64,000 nt of DNA from Microcoleus vaginatus HSN003 (lineage in GTDB: Bacteria; Cyanobacteriota; Cyanobacteriia; Cyanobacteriales; Microcoleaceae): NCBI RefSeq assembly GCF_022701255.1, contig NZ_CP031705.1, forward strand, positions 434,001-498,000, in the 5' to 3' direction. Position numbers and translations under genes: made by a program. The stretch's first letter is position 1. Every line of letters begins with the position of its first letter. Under the pieces are notes generated by a model. The model was not told where the DNA came from. It was given only the letters and a program-made list of their open reading frames with translations, and ran no database searches. Of this stretch, positions 28,101-37,188 are shown piece after piece.

Positions 28101-29119
28101 AATTCCTGTTCTTCTTCCGTCCAATCACCGTCGGAACCGTGGCGTTCGGCGCTGACTATTCCCGCCATTTGACCTGCCAGCACAATCGGTACGTTTAACA
28201 GGGAAGTCGTGTCCCGATCGGCAAAATAAAGACCGACAAGTTCTTGTGTTCTCGGATCATTTTCGGCGGCCACCGTTGCGATCGCCCTTGCGGATTTTAA
28301 AGCTTGAAAATATGCCGGACAGTCGGCGGCTGTGATGATTATTTGTACGGAATGGAGTTTAGTATTTTGTTCGTACAGGTCGATGCAGTGAAGCTGCGTT
28401 TTGTCTTCGCCGTACAGCCAAATACTGGCTCGATCGCAGTTGACAATACTGACAGCGGTTTCTGTTACTTCGCGGATGAATTTTTCTAGATTGTTGCGTT
28501 CTTTAAGTTGACTTTGGGCTAATTTTGCGATCGCCAAAGTTGGACTACGCCAATTTTCTTCTCTGTGCTTGGGCCGCGCCGATAGCGTGAATGACTGCGA
28601 AGCCGCATTAATTTCTTCGCAAACTAACAGTACCGCCGGCCGTTGGAAATTGCCAAGTGAGCGACCATTAGTGTTTTCCTCTATTTTCCAATCTACCGCA
28701 GGCATTGCGCGCGCGGTTGCTTTTACCCAGATAATTCTGCCGTCTTTGCAAGTCAAGCCGCCTTCCCAATAGGCAACTGTTGGAGTTTGCTTACCGTTTT
28801 CCTGCTGTGCCAATCCGGCAAATTCACTTTGCATTTTTCCTTGATATTGGCAGGAAAATATGTTAAAAATTGAATGACAAATTAATTCCTGCGATTTGTA
28901 GGCTAGTCTCGCCTCGCCGAATTGATTGAGGGAAAAAACTCTTCCCAAAGCGTCTAGAACAAAGTAAATGCCCGGAAAATTGTCGTAGAGAGTTCTATAC
29001 CAATCCTGTTCGACTTGTTTGCTGCACGACTGTTTTGCTGCTGCGAACTCGCCGTCAGTGCGGGTCAAGTGAGAATTGTTGGTTTCTGGGTTGCTTGAAT
29101 TAATTTTTTTAGCAAACAC
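25154..29119 (-). CDS. PAS/GAF sensor diguanylate cyclase with a DXCF-type cyanobacteriochrome GAF
   Basis: A 1321-residue soluble sensor. Layout by eye: PAS 40-170, GAF 205-355, coiled coil 365-415, PAS 418-535, 590-695, 705-825 and 830-955, GAF 965-1140, GGDEF 1160-1318. The cyclase motif is intact: RYGGEEF (GGEEF at 1236-1240) makes c-di-GMP. The inhibitory RxxD site is replaced by RLYL, so product inhibition may be absent. The second GAF has DCCF (Cys1034) and CH (Cys1062), exactly 28 residues apart, as in DXCF cyanobacteriochromes such as TePixJ. It may therefore bind a bilin and control c-di-GMP by light. No EAL domain or membrane span. Confidence 0.9.
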   Translation of the reverse strand: MFAKKINSSNPETNNSHLTRTDGEFAAAKQSCSKQVEQDWYRTLYDNFPGIYFVLDALGRVFSLNQFGEARLAYKSQELICHSIFNIFSCQYQGKMQSEFAGLAQQENGKQTPTVAYWEGGLTCKDGRIIWVKATARAMPAVDWKIEENTNGRSLGNFQRPAVLLVCEEINAASQSFTLSARPKHREENWRSPTLAIAKLAQSQLKERNNLEKFIREVTETAVSIVNCDRASIWLYGEDKTQLHCIDLYEQNTKLHSVQIIITAADCPAYFQALKSARAIATVAAENDPRTQELVGLYFADRDTTSLLNVPIVLAGQMAGIVSAERHGSDGDWTEEEQEFTQILADFVSASLSASEKLKLETIRHEQQQNLLTQYYDQLEQRVEKRTAELKKANEKLQKEINKRKQAEAEIRRQQQEQQIIFDSVPAMIWLKDTESRLLRINQAAAASRGVPAAQLEGKSFYEIYPDEAEQYYLEDLEVIHSGVPKQGQVELLPTASGQKCWVRTDKIPYRDETGQVAGVIVFAVDITDLIRVEKELREYRDRLAEKVEKRTAMYRQAMTALYSANTQLQQLINNSYSSGENSSSHSAARLLECEAYFEAVAVADRDTILSVSSNFAELFGYEPAEMVGMSLLELLSPKSYKQAPQMISAASNTVCETIFLKRDGTAFPADVRSKFVFWEGRLVQVKAVRDLTERKLTAAELERSRSLLHATLEATADGILAVTTAGELISFNEKLVQMWGIYEEVRNSMDRTVRLAFLTKQVKDPRAFLQRVKEFYSDAESEGCDILEFKDGRTFERYTQPIRVGQNIIGRVWRFRDITSREKVTAMLGDSQRRFRAIFDSSFQFVSLLKPDGTLLEANQTSLDFAGIKLRDVANKPFWLLPWWGDSEEVQEQLQEAISRSAQGEFVRYEVEVQGINRTATVDFSLKPVADETGKIVLLLPEGRDITQSKQAQVALRQQIERERLIAQIQSRIRSSLDLQDILNTTVAEVREFLVTDRVLIFRFRPDWNGDVVVESVAEGWIPLKGMGIDDCCFATTYIGQYLKGRIRAIEDVHTSNLSQCHLNFLEACQVKANLVVPIVQQGIEPREGNGSCQVPKLWGLLIAHHCSAPRQWQQFDVDLLSQLGTQVAIAIEQSLLYQQLAAANQRLDGLANLDSLTQLANRRRFDEVINREWEQSSSSEPLSLIMCDIDCFKLYNDNYGHQAGDACLQQVARAIGDACTNAPPERLYLAARYGGEEFAVILPNTDLVAAQAVAEGIRSRVKALALPHIKSVVSDCVTLSMGVATISEGQNSPKMLIEAADKALYGAKSGGRDRVAISQ

Positions 29120-29415
29120 TTTTGGCTTAACTCGACTGTAATTAATTTTACTTTCTGGAATTTAACTTTCTTATGAAAGTAAATTAAACCTGTTGTTTTA
29201 AAAAAGTTACAAGTTGTAACAAAATTACAACTTGTCCAGCGTGCTGGTTTTCGCTTCCCAATGCAACCACTTTGTTTGTTTGTAGTTGGTAGACCGTCTC
29301 TCGGCAATATTTCCCGCTAGTTGCAATGCCAGCGGGTTTAGCTACAATTACTCGGTCTGTACTTTTAGCATCCTAGACAATGGAAAAAACCGGCAATCAA
29401 TAGTTTTAAGTATAT

Positions 29416-30603
29416 ATGATAACACTCAAATATCTAGTATTGGGACTGACCTATTTGGGATTCGGTTTGGGATATTTGCCGGGGTTGCGAATGAACCGGG
29501 CGGCGGTGGCAATTGTCGGGTCAGGTTTTGCGGTGGGTTTGGGAATACTCGACCTGAAAACTGCTTGGGAGGCGATCGACCCCAATACGATCGTTTTTTT
29601 GCTGGGAATGATGATCGTTAATTCGGCTTTGGGATCATCGGGCTTTTTTCAACTTGCTTTGGAGTTTTTAACCGGCTTTACTCGTTCTCCTTTCGGCATT
29701 CTGGTGGCCGTTACTTTTGGCAGCGGCATTCTATCGGCATTTTTTCTGAACGACACTACTGCTATTTTGCTGGCCCCTTTAACACTCAGTCTGACTCGCT
29801 CTTTGTCTCTCAACCCTATCCCTTATCTTTTAGCTTTAGCCGGAGGAACTAATTTAGGTTCGGTGGCGACTGTGAGCGGGAATCCGCAAAATATTCTCGT
29901 CGGTTCTTTTTCGGGAATTAGTTATTTGGAATTTGCCCGGTCTCTCGCACCAGTAGCTTTAATTTGTTTGCTGGTTCAAGTAGCTTGGCTATACTTGCTT
30001 TATCCAGAACTGCGTTCTTGCAAATCTTTGCCGGAGATTACTCAAGTCCGGTATCGCTTGTTCAAGCCTTTACTGGCAAAAAGTTTGTGGGTGACAGCAG
30101 GACTTTTGGTAGCTTTTTTAGTGGGTGCACCTTTAGCAGAATCTGCCTGGATAGCTGCCAGTATATTGTTAATTACTAGGCGTGTCAAGTCCGATCGCAT
30201 TTTGCAAGGCGTTGACTGGAATTTGCTAGTGATGTTTGCGGGATTGTTTGTGGTGACTAAAGCAACTCAACAACTAGGTTTGTTGGACAACTTAACTCAT
30301 TTGACTGGTACACCGCTGAGTTTGTTGGGAGTTACCGTAATTCTTTCTAACTTAATTTCTAACGTACCGGCGGTGTTAGTTCTGCAATCAGTGATTGTCA
30401 AAACAGATACACAAGCTTGGCTGTTGTTGGCGGCGGGTTCTACTCTGGCGGGGAATTTAACTTTGTTGGGTTCCGTGGCTAATTTGATTGTAGCTGAGGT
30501 TGCAGGGAAATCAGGCGATCGGCTGACTTTTAAAGAACATTTGCGCTTCGGGCTGCCGCTGACTTTCGTTACTTTGGGAATCGCTTATTTTTGGCTCTAC
30601 TAA
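29416..30603 (+). CDS. SLC13/ArsB-type ion transporter
   Basis: A 395-residue integral membrane protein with about ten spans. The family blocks TNLGSVATVSGNPQNILVGS (residues 147 onward) and ILSNLISNVPAVLVL (about 312 onward) are the two pseudo-symmetric re-entrant motifs of the citrate/arsenite/sodium-anion transporter superfamily. It lacks TrkA-C domains. The substrate (sulfate, dicarboxylate, arsenite or another anion) cannot be told from the sequence. The start is ATG 29416. It converges with the alpha-mannosidase gene. Confidence 0.85.
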   Translation: MITLKYLVLGLTYLGFGLGYLPGLRMNRAAVAIVGSGFAVGLGILDLKTAWEAIDPNTIVFLLGMMIVNSALGSSGFFQLALEFLTGFTRSPFGILVAVTFGSGILSAFFLNDTTAILLAPLTLSLTRSLSLNPIPYLLALAGGTNLGSVATVSGNPQNILVGSFSGISYLEFARSLAPVALICLLVQVAWLYLLYPELRSCKSLPEITQVRYRLFKPLLAKSLWVTAGLLVAFLVGAPLAESAWIAASILLITRRVKSDRILQGVDWNLLVMFAGLFVVTKATQQLGLLDNLTHLTGTPLSLLGVTVILSNLISNVPAVLVLQSVIVKTDTQAWLLLAAGSTLAGNLTLLGSVANLIVAEVAGKSGDRLTFKEHLRFGLPLTFVTLGIAYFWLY

Positions 30604-30686
30604 AAGAGGATAATCATGAGGCTATGATCCTCATACGATAAAATTTTAGCCTCGCGCTTTTACCTGTGCGAACTGGATTGGTTTTC

Positions 30687-30720
30687 AGGAACCGCAGAGG
30701 GCGCAGAGGGGAGAGGAGAA
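30687..30720. repeat. AACCGCAGAGGGCGCAGAGG-type repeat
   Basis: An intergenic copy of a repeat also present at about 45868-45902, 33565-33592 (inside the mannosidase gene) and, degenerate, at 34560-34592, 37570-37600 and 47480-47500. Confidence 0.75.
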
Positions 30721-30782
30721 GAGAAGAGATGAGAGAAAAAGATGTAGGTTTACAGCCGATCGCCGATTGCGGTATAAAGTCT

Positions 30783-33700
30783 TTAGGTATCTGTTTTGGA
30801 CACAATTGTAAAAGTCGCGATTTTCCAAGGCTCTATCTTAAATCCTCCTCCTTCTGACAACTTTTCCGACAAATTGCCCGGTCGTTCTAACAAATCTACT
30901 GGCCCTACAATTTCTAATCCCAAATCACTATTCAATTCTAGCACAGCCTGTTTACCCTCAGATTCGCAACAGCGCAAAATCCACACATTAGAATCCTCTT
31001 CCGATTGTTTAAACGCCATCAAAACTAAATTGTCCGCCGACAAATCCAAGAACTTGCCAACTGCGGGTAAACTCTTGTTTCGATTTTCTCCTAACTGCGG
31101 CAATACCTTTACTAGCAGCGGCAAATTCAACTCATAGCCGCGCCGAACTGTGCCGGCCTCTTGCCAATTTCCGCTGTGGGGATAGACGGCACAAGTAAAT
31201 TCGGAAACTCCTACATCTGCTTGTTCGTCCGGCCAAGTCGAACCGCGAAGCAATGTCAGCCGAATTTGATTTGGTTGAAGGTCGCAACCATATTTGCAAT
31301 CATTGAGCAAACTGACTCCAAAACCGTCATTGCTGATATCAGTCCAGCGCAAAATCGGCACTTCCCATTTGGCTTTTTCGGCGGGCGTCTGTGGTTTAGT
31401 TGTGCGTGCGATCGCACCGCCGGGAATTTCGCAAGTTGCAAAATCTGCTTCTACATTTAACCCAAAGGCTGCTTTGACTAAAACGTGAGTTTCTTGCCAA
31501 TCTGCAACTGTCTTGATTTTCAGCAGCGGCGCCCCTATTTCTACTATATAATCTTGGCAAAACTCCGATTGGCCAATTTGCCGGACTACTCGCAAAATCT
31601 GCCGTATTTCTCCCTGTGCTATCCAGGAAATATCTTTCAGTATCGGCGCTGGTAGTTGATGTTTTTCATAATTTGGGTCTATGTTCCAAGCATCCCAATA
31701 TTGGCCGCTGTCTTGAAATGCTTGCAGTTGATTGCCGCCTGCTGCATTCAAGACTTCTCGATTATTTACTTTATCCCAAATGCTGGATAAATCCCCGGTT
31801 TTTCCGTCTACTGTTGCCCGAATAAATTCATTTTCTAATACCATTTCTGTGGCTACAAAAGGCGTTTCTTGACTAACTGTGTTTTTTTGTGCTATACCGT
31901 ATGTAAGTTTTGATAACTCTGTCTTTTTTTCTGTTTCTGGGCTGGCGGACGCATTATCCACAGTTTGAGCGTCTTCGCGACACAGCCAAAACACCTGGTA
32001 GCCAACGGCGGGGAGATTATTTGCCCAGAAGAATAGTTTAGATTGCGATTCGAGTCGATCGCCCCTGACAATCTGCGACACCAATCGCCGTCGGGAAAAA
32101 TCGTAAATTTGCCAAACTGAATCAGCGGAATCGGGAAGCGGTACAGCGACAACCTCAGAGCGCGACCAATTGAGAGTATTGAAAATCAAAATCGGTTGAG
32201 CGTCGGGCTGCGGAGGATTCGGCAGAGAAATTTGAGCCGAGATTGCATCCAAAGATTTTAACAGAATTTCGCGACAAGTACGATCGACCTCGGCAAAGGC
32301 TAGATTAGCATCCGCGTAGACTTGGGCGATCGCAGAACCGGGCAAAATATCGTGAAACTGGTTAAACAAAATCTGTTTCCAAGCTGATTCTAACTCGGAT
32401 TTCGGATAAACCGCACCAGTACAAATCGTTGCCAGCGAAGACAACAACTCCGCTTGGTAGAGCAATTCTTCGCAGCGGCGGTTTTGGCGTTTTTGGTCGG
32501 CGCGAGTCGTGTAGCAACCCCGGTGGAACTCTAAGTAAAGTTCGTCTTTCCAAACAGGCAGAGTGCGGGGAAGAGTTTTGAGTTGTGAGATGGGATGATT
32601 TGCATCCGAAATTGCCGATAAGTTTGACAATTCTCGCGCCTGTAAATTCTCCTGATTTTCGGATTCGGGAACATAGCTTTCGGACTTAGTTGCCGCAACT
32701 TCAGGCAAAAACTGACTCTCAATCAAAGACAAATAATCAACCGCTTTCGCAAACTCCAACTTCGGGAAAAAAGGCGACATTTTCCAGCGTTTCGCCACCT
32801 CCAACATATCACGAGTCGGGCCACCGCCGTGGTCGCCAACCCCAGGCAACCAAAGAGCATCTTGCAAACCAGTCTTAGCTTGCCAGTCAAAAGCATAACT
32901 TGCCATTTTCACCGATTCTATACTTTCGCCAATTGGAGCAGACATCATGCTAAATATTTTAGTACCGTCCAATCCTTCCCACCAAAATGCACCGTGGGGA
33001 AATTCCGTTGTATCATTCCAACGCAACTTTTGCGTCACAAAATAATCCACTCCACCTTGCCGCAAAATCTGAGGTAATTGCCACCCAAAACCGAAAGTAT
33101 CCGGTAGCCAAGCCACCCGCATCAATTCCCCAAATTTTTCTTTTGCATAATGCTGTCCGTAAAAAACTTGCCGCACCATTGATTCAGCGGAAATCAAGTT
33201 TAAATCCGGTTCTACCCACATCCCGCCGACAACTTCCCAACAACCCGCCACCACCTGTTGTTTAATCGCAGCAAATAAGTCGGGCCGATGTTCTTCCATC
33301 CAAGCATAAAGCGCCGGAGTTGAATGACAGAAAATTAAATCGGGAAACTCCGATTGTAATTTCAATACCGACTCAAAAGTTCGCTTTGCCGCTTCCCAAG
33401 TTTCCGAGACAGGCCACAGCCAAGCTAAGTCTAAATGAGCGTGACCGACCAAATAGATTTTACTTGTATATATAGATGTCAGCTCACCACTTTCTCCTAT
33501 ATATATAGATGTAGAATTGCTATTTTCTCCAACCTCAAAAACCCCCTCCCTTCTTCCTCCCTCTGCGCCCTCTGCGCCCTCTGCGGTTCCCTCATCTAAA
33601 TCCCCAGAAAAAGATGTCAGCTCGCCACTTTGTCCTATATATATAGATGTAGAATTGCTATTTTCTTCAACCTCAAAAACCTCATCTCTTCTTCCTCCCT

Positions 33701-34517
33701 CAGCGGCCTCTGTGGAACAGGCGTCCCGCCTGTTAATTTCTGCGGTTCCCTCATCTAAATCCCCCGAAAAAGCCCGCAGATATCCCAGTAAATTGTGCCG
33801 CAAAACAGACAGTGAGCGATCGAACTTTTCGCGATCGCCCACGGCCGACCAATCAATCAAATCCATCGCCAAATCAATCTCAGATTTCAGCGTTTCCCCC
33901 TTGACAAACCAGGGGCGACTTGCTATTATTTCGGTGGAGAGGTATTGGGAATTTACATTTTCTAAATTTTGAGTTAGCGAATTTTGCAAAATCTCTAATT
34001 CGGCAGCCACAAAACCCGGATCAAAACAAGAAGAGTCAGCAGCTTCGTACAAACAAATCGATCGCACTAAAGCACCGTTATCGTGACCGGGACTTACCAA
34101 TCGCAAAATTACTAAAAATTCATCTCCGGGATTGGCCGACGAACTCAACAAAACTCGATCGGCAAAATCAAATAAATCTCCCTGTCCGACTAACTCCCCG
34201 TTCACAAAAATTTGAGCATCTTCTGCCCACCAAGTCAAGCCCAGTAGCAACCGCAAACCAACGACCGGATAGCCGTGCAAATTGTCAGGCATTACAAATT
34301 GCTGGCCCAAATACAAAACTTGCTTCCCAGACGGCCAAGCAATATGTCCTTTGCTGTTAAGTTCGGCAACCGGGCTGTTACAAATATTTACCGAAGAGAC
34401 AGCCGCGTCAGAGGCGCAGTACCTCCAACCAGACTGAACCTCCACTTGGCTGAGGCGCCGCAACTTCTCGACAGTGGCAGAAATATTGTTGCTAGCAGGT
34501 GACACAGAAGCGCTCAT
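30783..34517 (-). CDS. Alpha-mannosidase, GH38, with a duplicated repeat-derived insert
   Basis: A GH38 hydrolase of alpha-mannosides, 1244 residues. Zinc ligands sit in VGHAHLDLAWLWP (His359, His361, Asp363). The nucleophile is Asp473 in WLPDTFGFGW. An N-terminal beta domain and C-terminal mannosidase beta domains follow the usual order. Residues of about 249-350, just before the catalytic domain, hold two imperfect copies of SGDLDEGTAE...NSNSTSIYIG-SGELTS. These copies are encoded by interspersed repeat DNA (33470-33775). No signal peptide, so probably cytosolic. The start is ATG 34517. The insert sits where a linker is expected and probably leaves activity intact. Confidence 0.93.
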   Translation of the reverse strand: MSASVSPASNNISATVEKLRRLSQVEVQSGWRYCASDAAVSSVNICNSPVAELNSKGHIAWPSGKQVLYLGQQFVMPDNLHGYPVVGLRLLLGLTWWAEDAQIFVNGELVGQGDLFDFADRVLLSSSANPGDEFLVILRLVSPGHDNGALVRSICLYEAADSSCFDPGFVAAELEILQNSLTQNLENVNSQYLSTEIIASRPWFVKGETLKSEIDLAMDLIDWSAVGDREKFDRSLSVLRHNLLGYLRAFSGDLDEGTAEINRRDACSTEAAEGGRRDEVFEVEENSNSTSIYIGQSGELTSFSGDLDEGTAEGAEGAEGGRREGVFEVGENSNSTSIYIGESGELTSIYTSKIYLVGHAHLDLAWLWPVSETWEAAKRTFESVLKLQSEFPDLIFCHSTPALYAWMEEHRPDLFAAIKQQVVAGCWEVVGGMWVEPDLNLISAESMVRQVFYGQHYAKEKFGELMRVAWLPDTFGFGWQLPQILRQGGVDYFVTQKLRWNDTTEFPHGAFWWEGLDGTKIFSMMSAPIGESIESVKMASYAFDWQAKTGLQDALWLPGVGDHGGGPTRDMLEVAKRWKMSPFFPKLEFAKAVDYLSLIESQFLPEVAATKSESYVPESENQENLQARELSNLSAISDANHPISQLKTLPRTLPVWKDELYLEFHRGCYTTRADQKRQNRRCEELLYQAELLSSLATICTGAVYPKSELESAWKQILFNQFHDILPGSAIAQVYADANLAFAEVDRTCREILLKSLDAISAQISLPNPPQPDAQPILIFNTLNWSRSEVVAVPLPDSADSVWQIYDFSRRRLVSQIVRGDRLESQSKLFFWANNLPAVGYQVFWLCREDAQTVDNASASPETEKKTELSKLTYGIAQKNTVSQETPFVATEMVLENEFIRATVDGKTGDLSSIWDKVNNREVLNAAGGNQLQAFQDSGQYWDAWNIDPNYEKHQLPAPILKDISWIAQGEIRQILRVVRQIGQSEFCQDYIVEIGAPLLKIKTVADWQETHVLVKAAFGLNVEADFATCEIPGGAIARTTKPQTPAEKAKWEVPILRWTDISNDGFGVSLLNDCKYGCDLQPNQIRLTLLRGSTWPDEQADVGVSEFTCAVYPHSGNWQEAGTVRRGYELNLPLLVKVLPQLGENRNKSLPAVGKFLDLSADNLVLMAFKQSEEDSNVWILRCCESEGKQAVLELNSDLGLEIVGPVDLLERPGNLSEKLSEGGGFKIEPWKIATFTIVSKTDT
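33470..33775 (-). repeat. In-frame duplicated repeat cassette inside the mannosidase gene
   Basis: Two tandem copies each contain TATATATAGATGT, a GGAGGAAGAA-like tract and a CTCTGCGGTTCCCTCATCTAAATCCC end. The right-hand copy has an extra palindrome GAACAGGCG-TCC-CGCCTGTT (around 33715-33735) where the left-hand copy has CTCTGCGCCCTCTGCGCC. One repeat has thus apparently landed in another. Confidence 0.85.
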
Positions 34518-34699
34518 ATTTCGCTAAAATAGAAATTGTGTATTAATCAAAGATCGGATTGAACCGCGAAGACGCAAAGGACGCGAAGAAATAAAGGTTT
34601 CAGAGGGTTTGAAGCTGCGATTAAGATCTCGCTTTGATTTTACAGCAATATTTCGCAATGCCGGCGAGAACCAAAAATCTGAATTCAATAATAAAACTT

Positions 34700-36700
34700 A
34701 TGTCTAACGGTTACTACGGCCCCTACCAAAGCCGACTATTAAATTTTATATCGAAACAGTCCCGCCAAGTCGCTGACAATTGCGATCGAACTTGGCGTCA
34801 AATTAAAGAAGCAACTCTCACCGCTACCCAAATTCTGCTTTATCCCGCTTATTTGCTGGTGCAAAGTTCCCGACTGCTAGGCCGACAGTTGCGGGAATCA
34901 AGTCAAAAAGTAGATTTACCGGAACTGCAAGAATTTGTCGGGGACGAAAATCCCGATGGGCAACAAAATTGGTATCAGGGGGAAATTTCCGAGGAAAGTT
35001 CGATCACGGAAATTTTACACCTCGCCGAAAATTTACTAAACTCGTCGCAAACAGCGAAAACTTTAGCCACCTTCCCGCTGTTAATTAATCAGGGAAATGC
35101 TGCTAACGATTTACCTCCGGCAATCACTTTTAAGGGACAAATCACAAAGCATCAAACCACTTCCGTCTTAGAGTACCCGCTTGCTAAAACTGGATTAGAA
35201 CCGCAACCGAAAGTTGAGGGAATCGCCAGTTTTATCCCAGCCCGCACTTTAGTATTAGTGGGAAAAGAAAATCAGATTTTAGATATTTTGACACCCGAAC
35301 AGCAGGAACTGCTCGAAGGTCGCATAACTTGGGAAGTAGCAAACAGCGGGTCCGAACGGCGGGAAATTACCCAAAAAGAATTAAAATTTAATCTCGGTTT
35401 GGAGTCGGCAGCAAAAAAAGCGCAGTCGCGGCCGATGCGTCGTTTTTGGGAATTGATGGCCTGGCTTCAGACGAGCCCGGTTGCTCTGAAAAGAAATCAG
35501 TTTGGAGAATCAATCCTCGCCGTTAAAAAATCGATCGACCGCAATGCCATCCTAGTTCAAAAAGCCCGCCCGCAAATCGAAGCAAAAACCGCACAGCAGT
35601 CAATTGCGGCATCGAATTCGATCGACCACAATACCCCAAAACTAGAAACTAATTTTAACAGCAAGTTCGAGCATCGACCCCCTACTCCTCTCTCCTTTGT
35701 TACATTACTCGATCGCGCCGCCGTCAACCTCGAAGAATTTACCCTCCCGCCCTCGGCAAAAACAATCGCCGCACCCACAGAAAACCCCGGAGTCAAAATT
35801 GACACATCCGGCACCGAAACCAATTTAGATTTTTCCGCCCGCGACATCCTGGAAAAATACGCTCGAAACATCGAACAAGTTATTTGGTCGTCAGTAGACC
35901 ACCTCCTGGGCAAAGAAACGGCAGCCAGTGATAATACGGAGAAATCAGTCGCAATTCAGTATTATTTGAAACAGCGACAAGGACAAGAAAACACGCAAAT
36001 AAGCCCAGAGGTCGATCGACCGTGGCTGAAATGGCAAGACTTATTCGGGGAAGCAGCACCGCAGCATTTAATCGACGCAAGTTCCGAACCTCAGGCAGCA
36101 GTGCCAAGCCGTGTAGCACAAGCGGGTTCAAAAGTCAAGGAGGAAATGGCAGAATTAGGAGAATTGGCCGAAGGTCGATCGACCGCAGTGTCAATATCCC
36201 CGTACCCCGAAGCACTTCACCGCCTGCTGGGGCAGCTAAAACAGAGCTTGCTGACAAAAAGCCCAAAAAGTCAACCCCAAACAGCATCTGATTTATCTGC
36301 TGATTTAGCAGTTACTCAAAAAAATAGCTCTGCACTCGCAGCAGAATCAACCCCAGGGCGCGCGCCGGAAACCCAAGTGCCAAAAAACACAAACCCGAAC
36401 ACCCGACAAAACAACCAATCCCCAGCAGCAATCACCGCGCAAACCCGCAGATACACCCCCGCAACCCCCGCAACCCCCGCCGCAGCCGAACCAAAAAATC
36501 AGCACGCAGGCGTCCAACCCGAGGGCGAATACTTAGAAACAAAAGCAGAATCGATGGGATACATTAAGCACCCCCTAGAACAAGTGCTCGAATGGCTCGA
36601 TCGAGTCATGCTGCGGCTAGAAAACATCGCCGAGCAACTATGGAATTGGGCAAAAATCAACTTGCCAAAAATCCTCAAAAGCAAAGATAAAATTGACTAA
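34700..36700 (+). CDS. Large conserved-looking cyanobacterial protein of unknown function
   Basis: A 666-residue protein not assigned to a family. The N-terminus (about 1-75: YYGPYQSRLLNFISKQSRQV, TATQILLYPAYLLVQSSRLL) is Arg-rich and amphipathic, suggesting peripheral membrane contact. A central part contains LVLVGKENQILDILTPEQQE. A disordered Gln/Pro/Ala-rich region is at about 500-610. The C-terminus has MGYIKHPLEQVLEWLDRVML, which looks like a conserved short helix pair. No signal peptide, Cys pattern or enzyme motif. I chose the ATG at 34700 (MSNGYYGPYQ); an in-frame upstream start at 34634 is possible. psbI lies 78 bp downstream on the same strand. Confidence 0.7.
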   Translation: MSNGYYGPYQSRLLNFISKQSRQVADNCDRTWRQIKEATLTATQILLYPAYLLVQSSRLLGRQLRESSQKVDLPELQEFVGDENPDGQQNWYQGEISEESSITEILHLAENLLNSSQTAKTLATFPLLINQGNAANDLPPAITFKGQITKHQTTSVLEYPLAKTGLEPQPKVEGIASFIPARTLVLVGKENQILDILTPEQQELLEGRITWEVANSGSERREITQKELKFNLGLESAAKKAQSRPMRRFWELMAWLQTSPVALKRNQFGESILAVKKSIDRNAILVQKARPQIEAKTAQQSIAASNSIDHNTPKLETNFNSKFEHRPPTPLSFVTLLDRAAVNLEEFTLPPSAKTIAAPTENPGVKIDTSGTETNLDFSARDILEKYARNIEQVIWSSVDHLLGKETAASDNTEKSVAIQYYLKQRQGQENTQISPEVDRPWLKWQDLFGEAAPQHLIDASSEPQAAVPSRVAQAGSKVKEEMAELGELAEGRSTAVSISPYPEALHRLLGQLKQSLLTKSPKSQPQTASDLSADLAVTQKNSSALAAESTPGRAPETQVPKNTNPNTRQNNQSPAAITAQTRRYTPATPATPAAAEPKNQHAGVQPEGEYLETKAESMGYIKHPLEQVLEWLDRVMLRLENIAEQLWNWAKINLPKILKSKDKID

Positions 36701-36778
36701 TCTTTAGCTTATGATAAAAAAGTTGCCGCAACAGCAGCAAATCAGCTCAGTATTATGCCATCTTTGGAGACTCCCACA

Positions 36779-36895
36779 GTGCTAACCCTCAAAATCGTAG
36801 TTAATGTAGTTGTTTTATTTTTTGTTTCCCTGTTCATATTTGGATTTTTGTCCAATGACCCGGCCCGGAACCCCAACCGCAGAGACATGGAATAA
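36779..36895 (+). CDS. psbI: Photosystem II reaction centre protein I
   Basis: A 38-residue single-span subunit of the PSII core, next to D1 and CP43. The product is [20 protein letters not shown] followed by [18 protein letters not shown]. This matches PsbI over its whole length: start MLTLKI, one membrane helix, then the stromal FGFLS-DP-RNP-R-D-E tail. The start is GTG at 36779, which gives exactly the canonical 38 residues. An in-frame ATG at 36755 would add eight residues (MPSLETPT). It is too short for most gene callers and easily missed. It may be read through from the upstream unknown gene or have its own promoter. Confidence 0.93.
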   Translation: MLTLKIVVNVVVLFFVSLFIFGFLSNDPARNPNRRDME

Positions 36896-37188
36896 ACAAT
36901 TTATCCCGGCCACTTGCTGGGGGCGCGTCACCGCAGCCCCTGCAACAGCCGACAAACCAGCAAAAATTAGTTGAACAAAACTTGACCTCGCACCAGCAGC
37001 GAGGTTATCTTGTGGCGAAAGCAAGTTCTGAAAGCAGCCATATTCCGGCGCGCCAAAGCCACTGCAAATTTTAGATATCAGATGAATGTTTAAACAGTTG
37101 CCTTATTAGATGCAAAATTTTCAATAATTTGCACCCTATAAAATCTAAAATCTAAAATCTAAAATCGGATGACTTACCTATTGTAACT

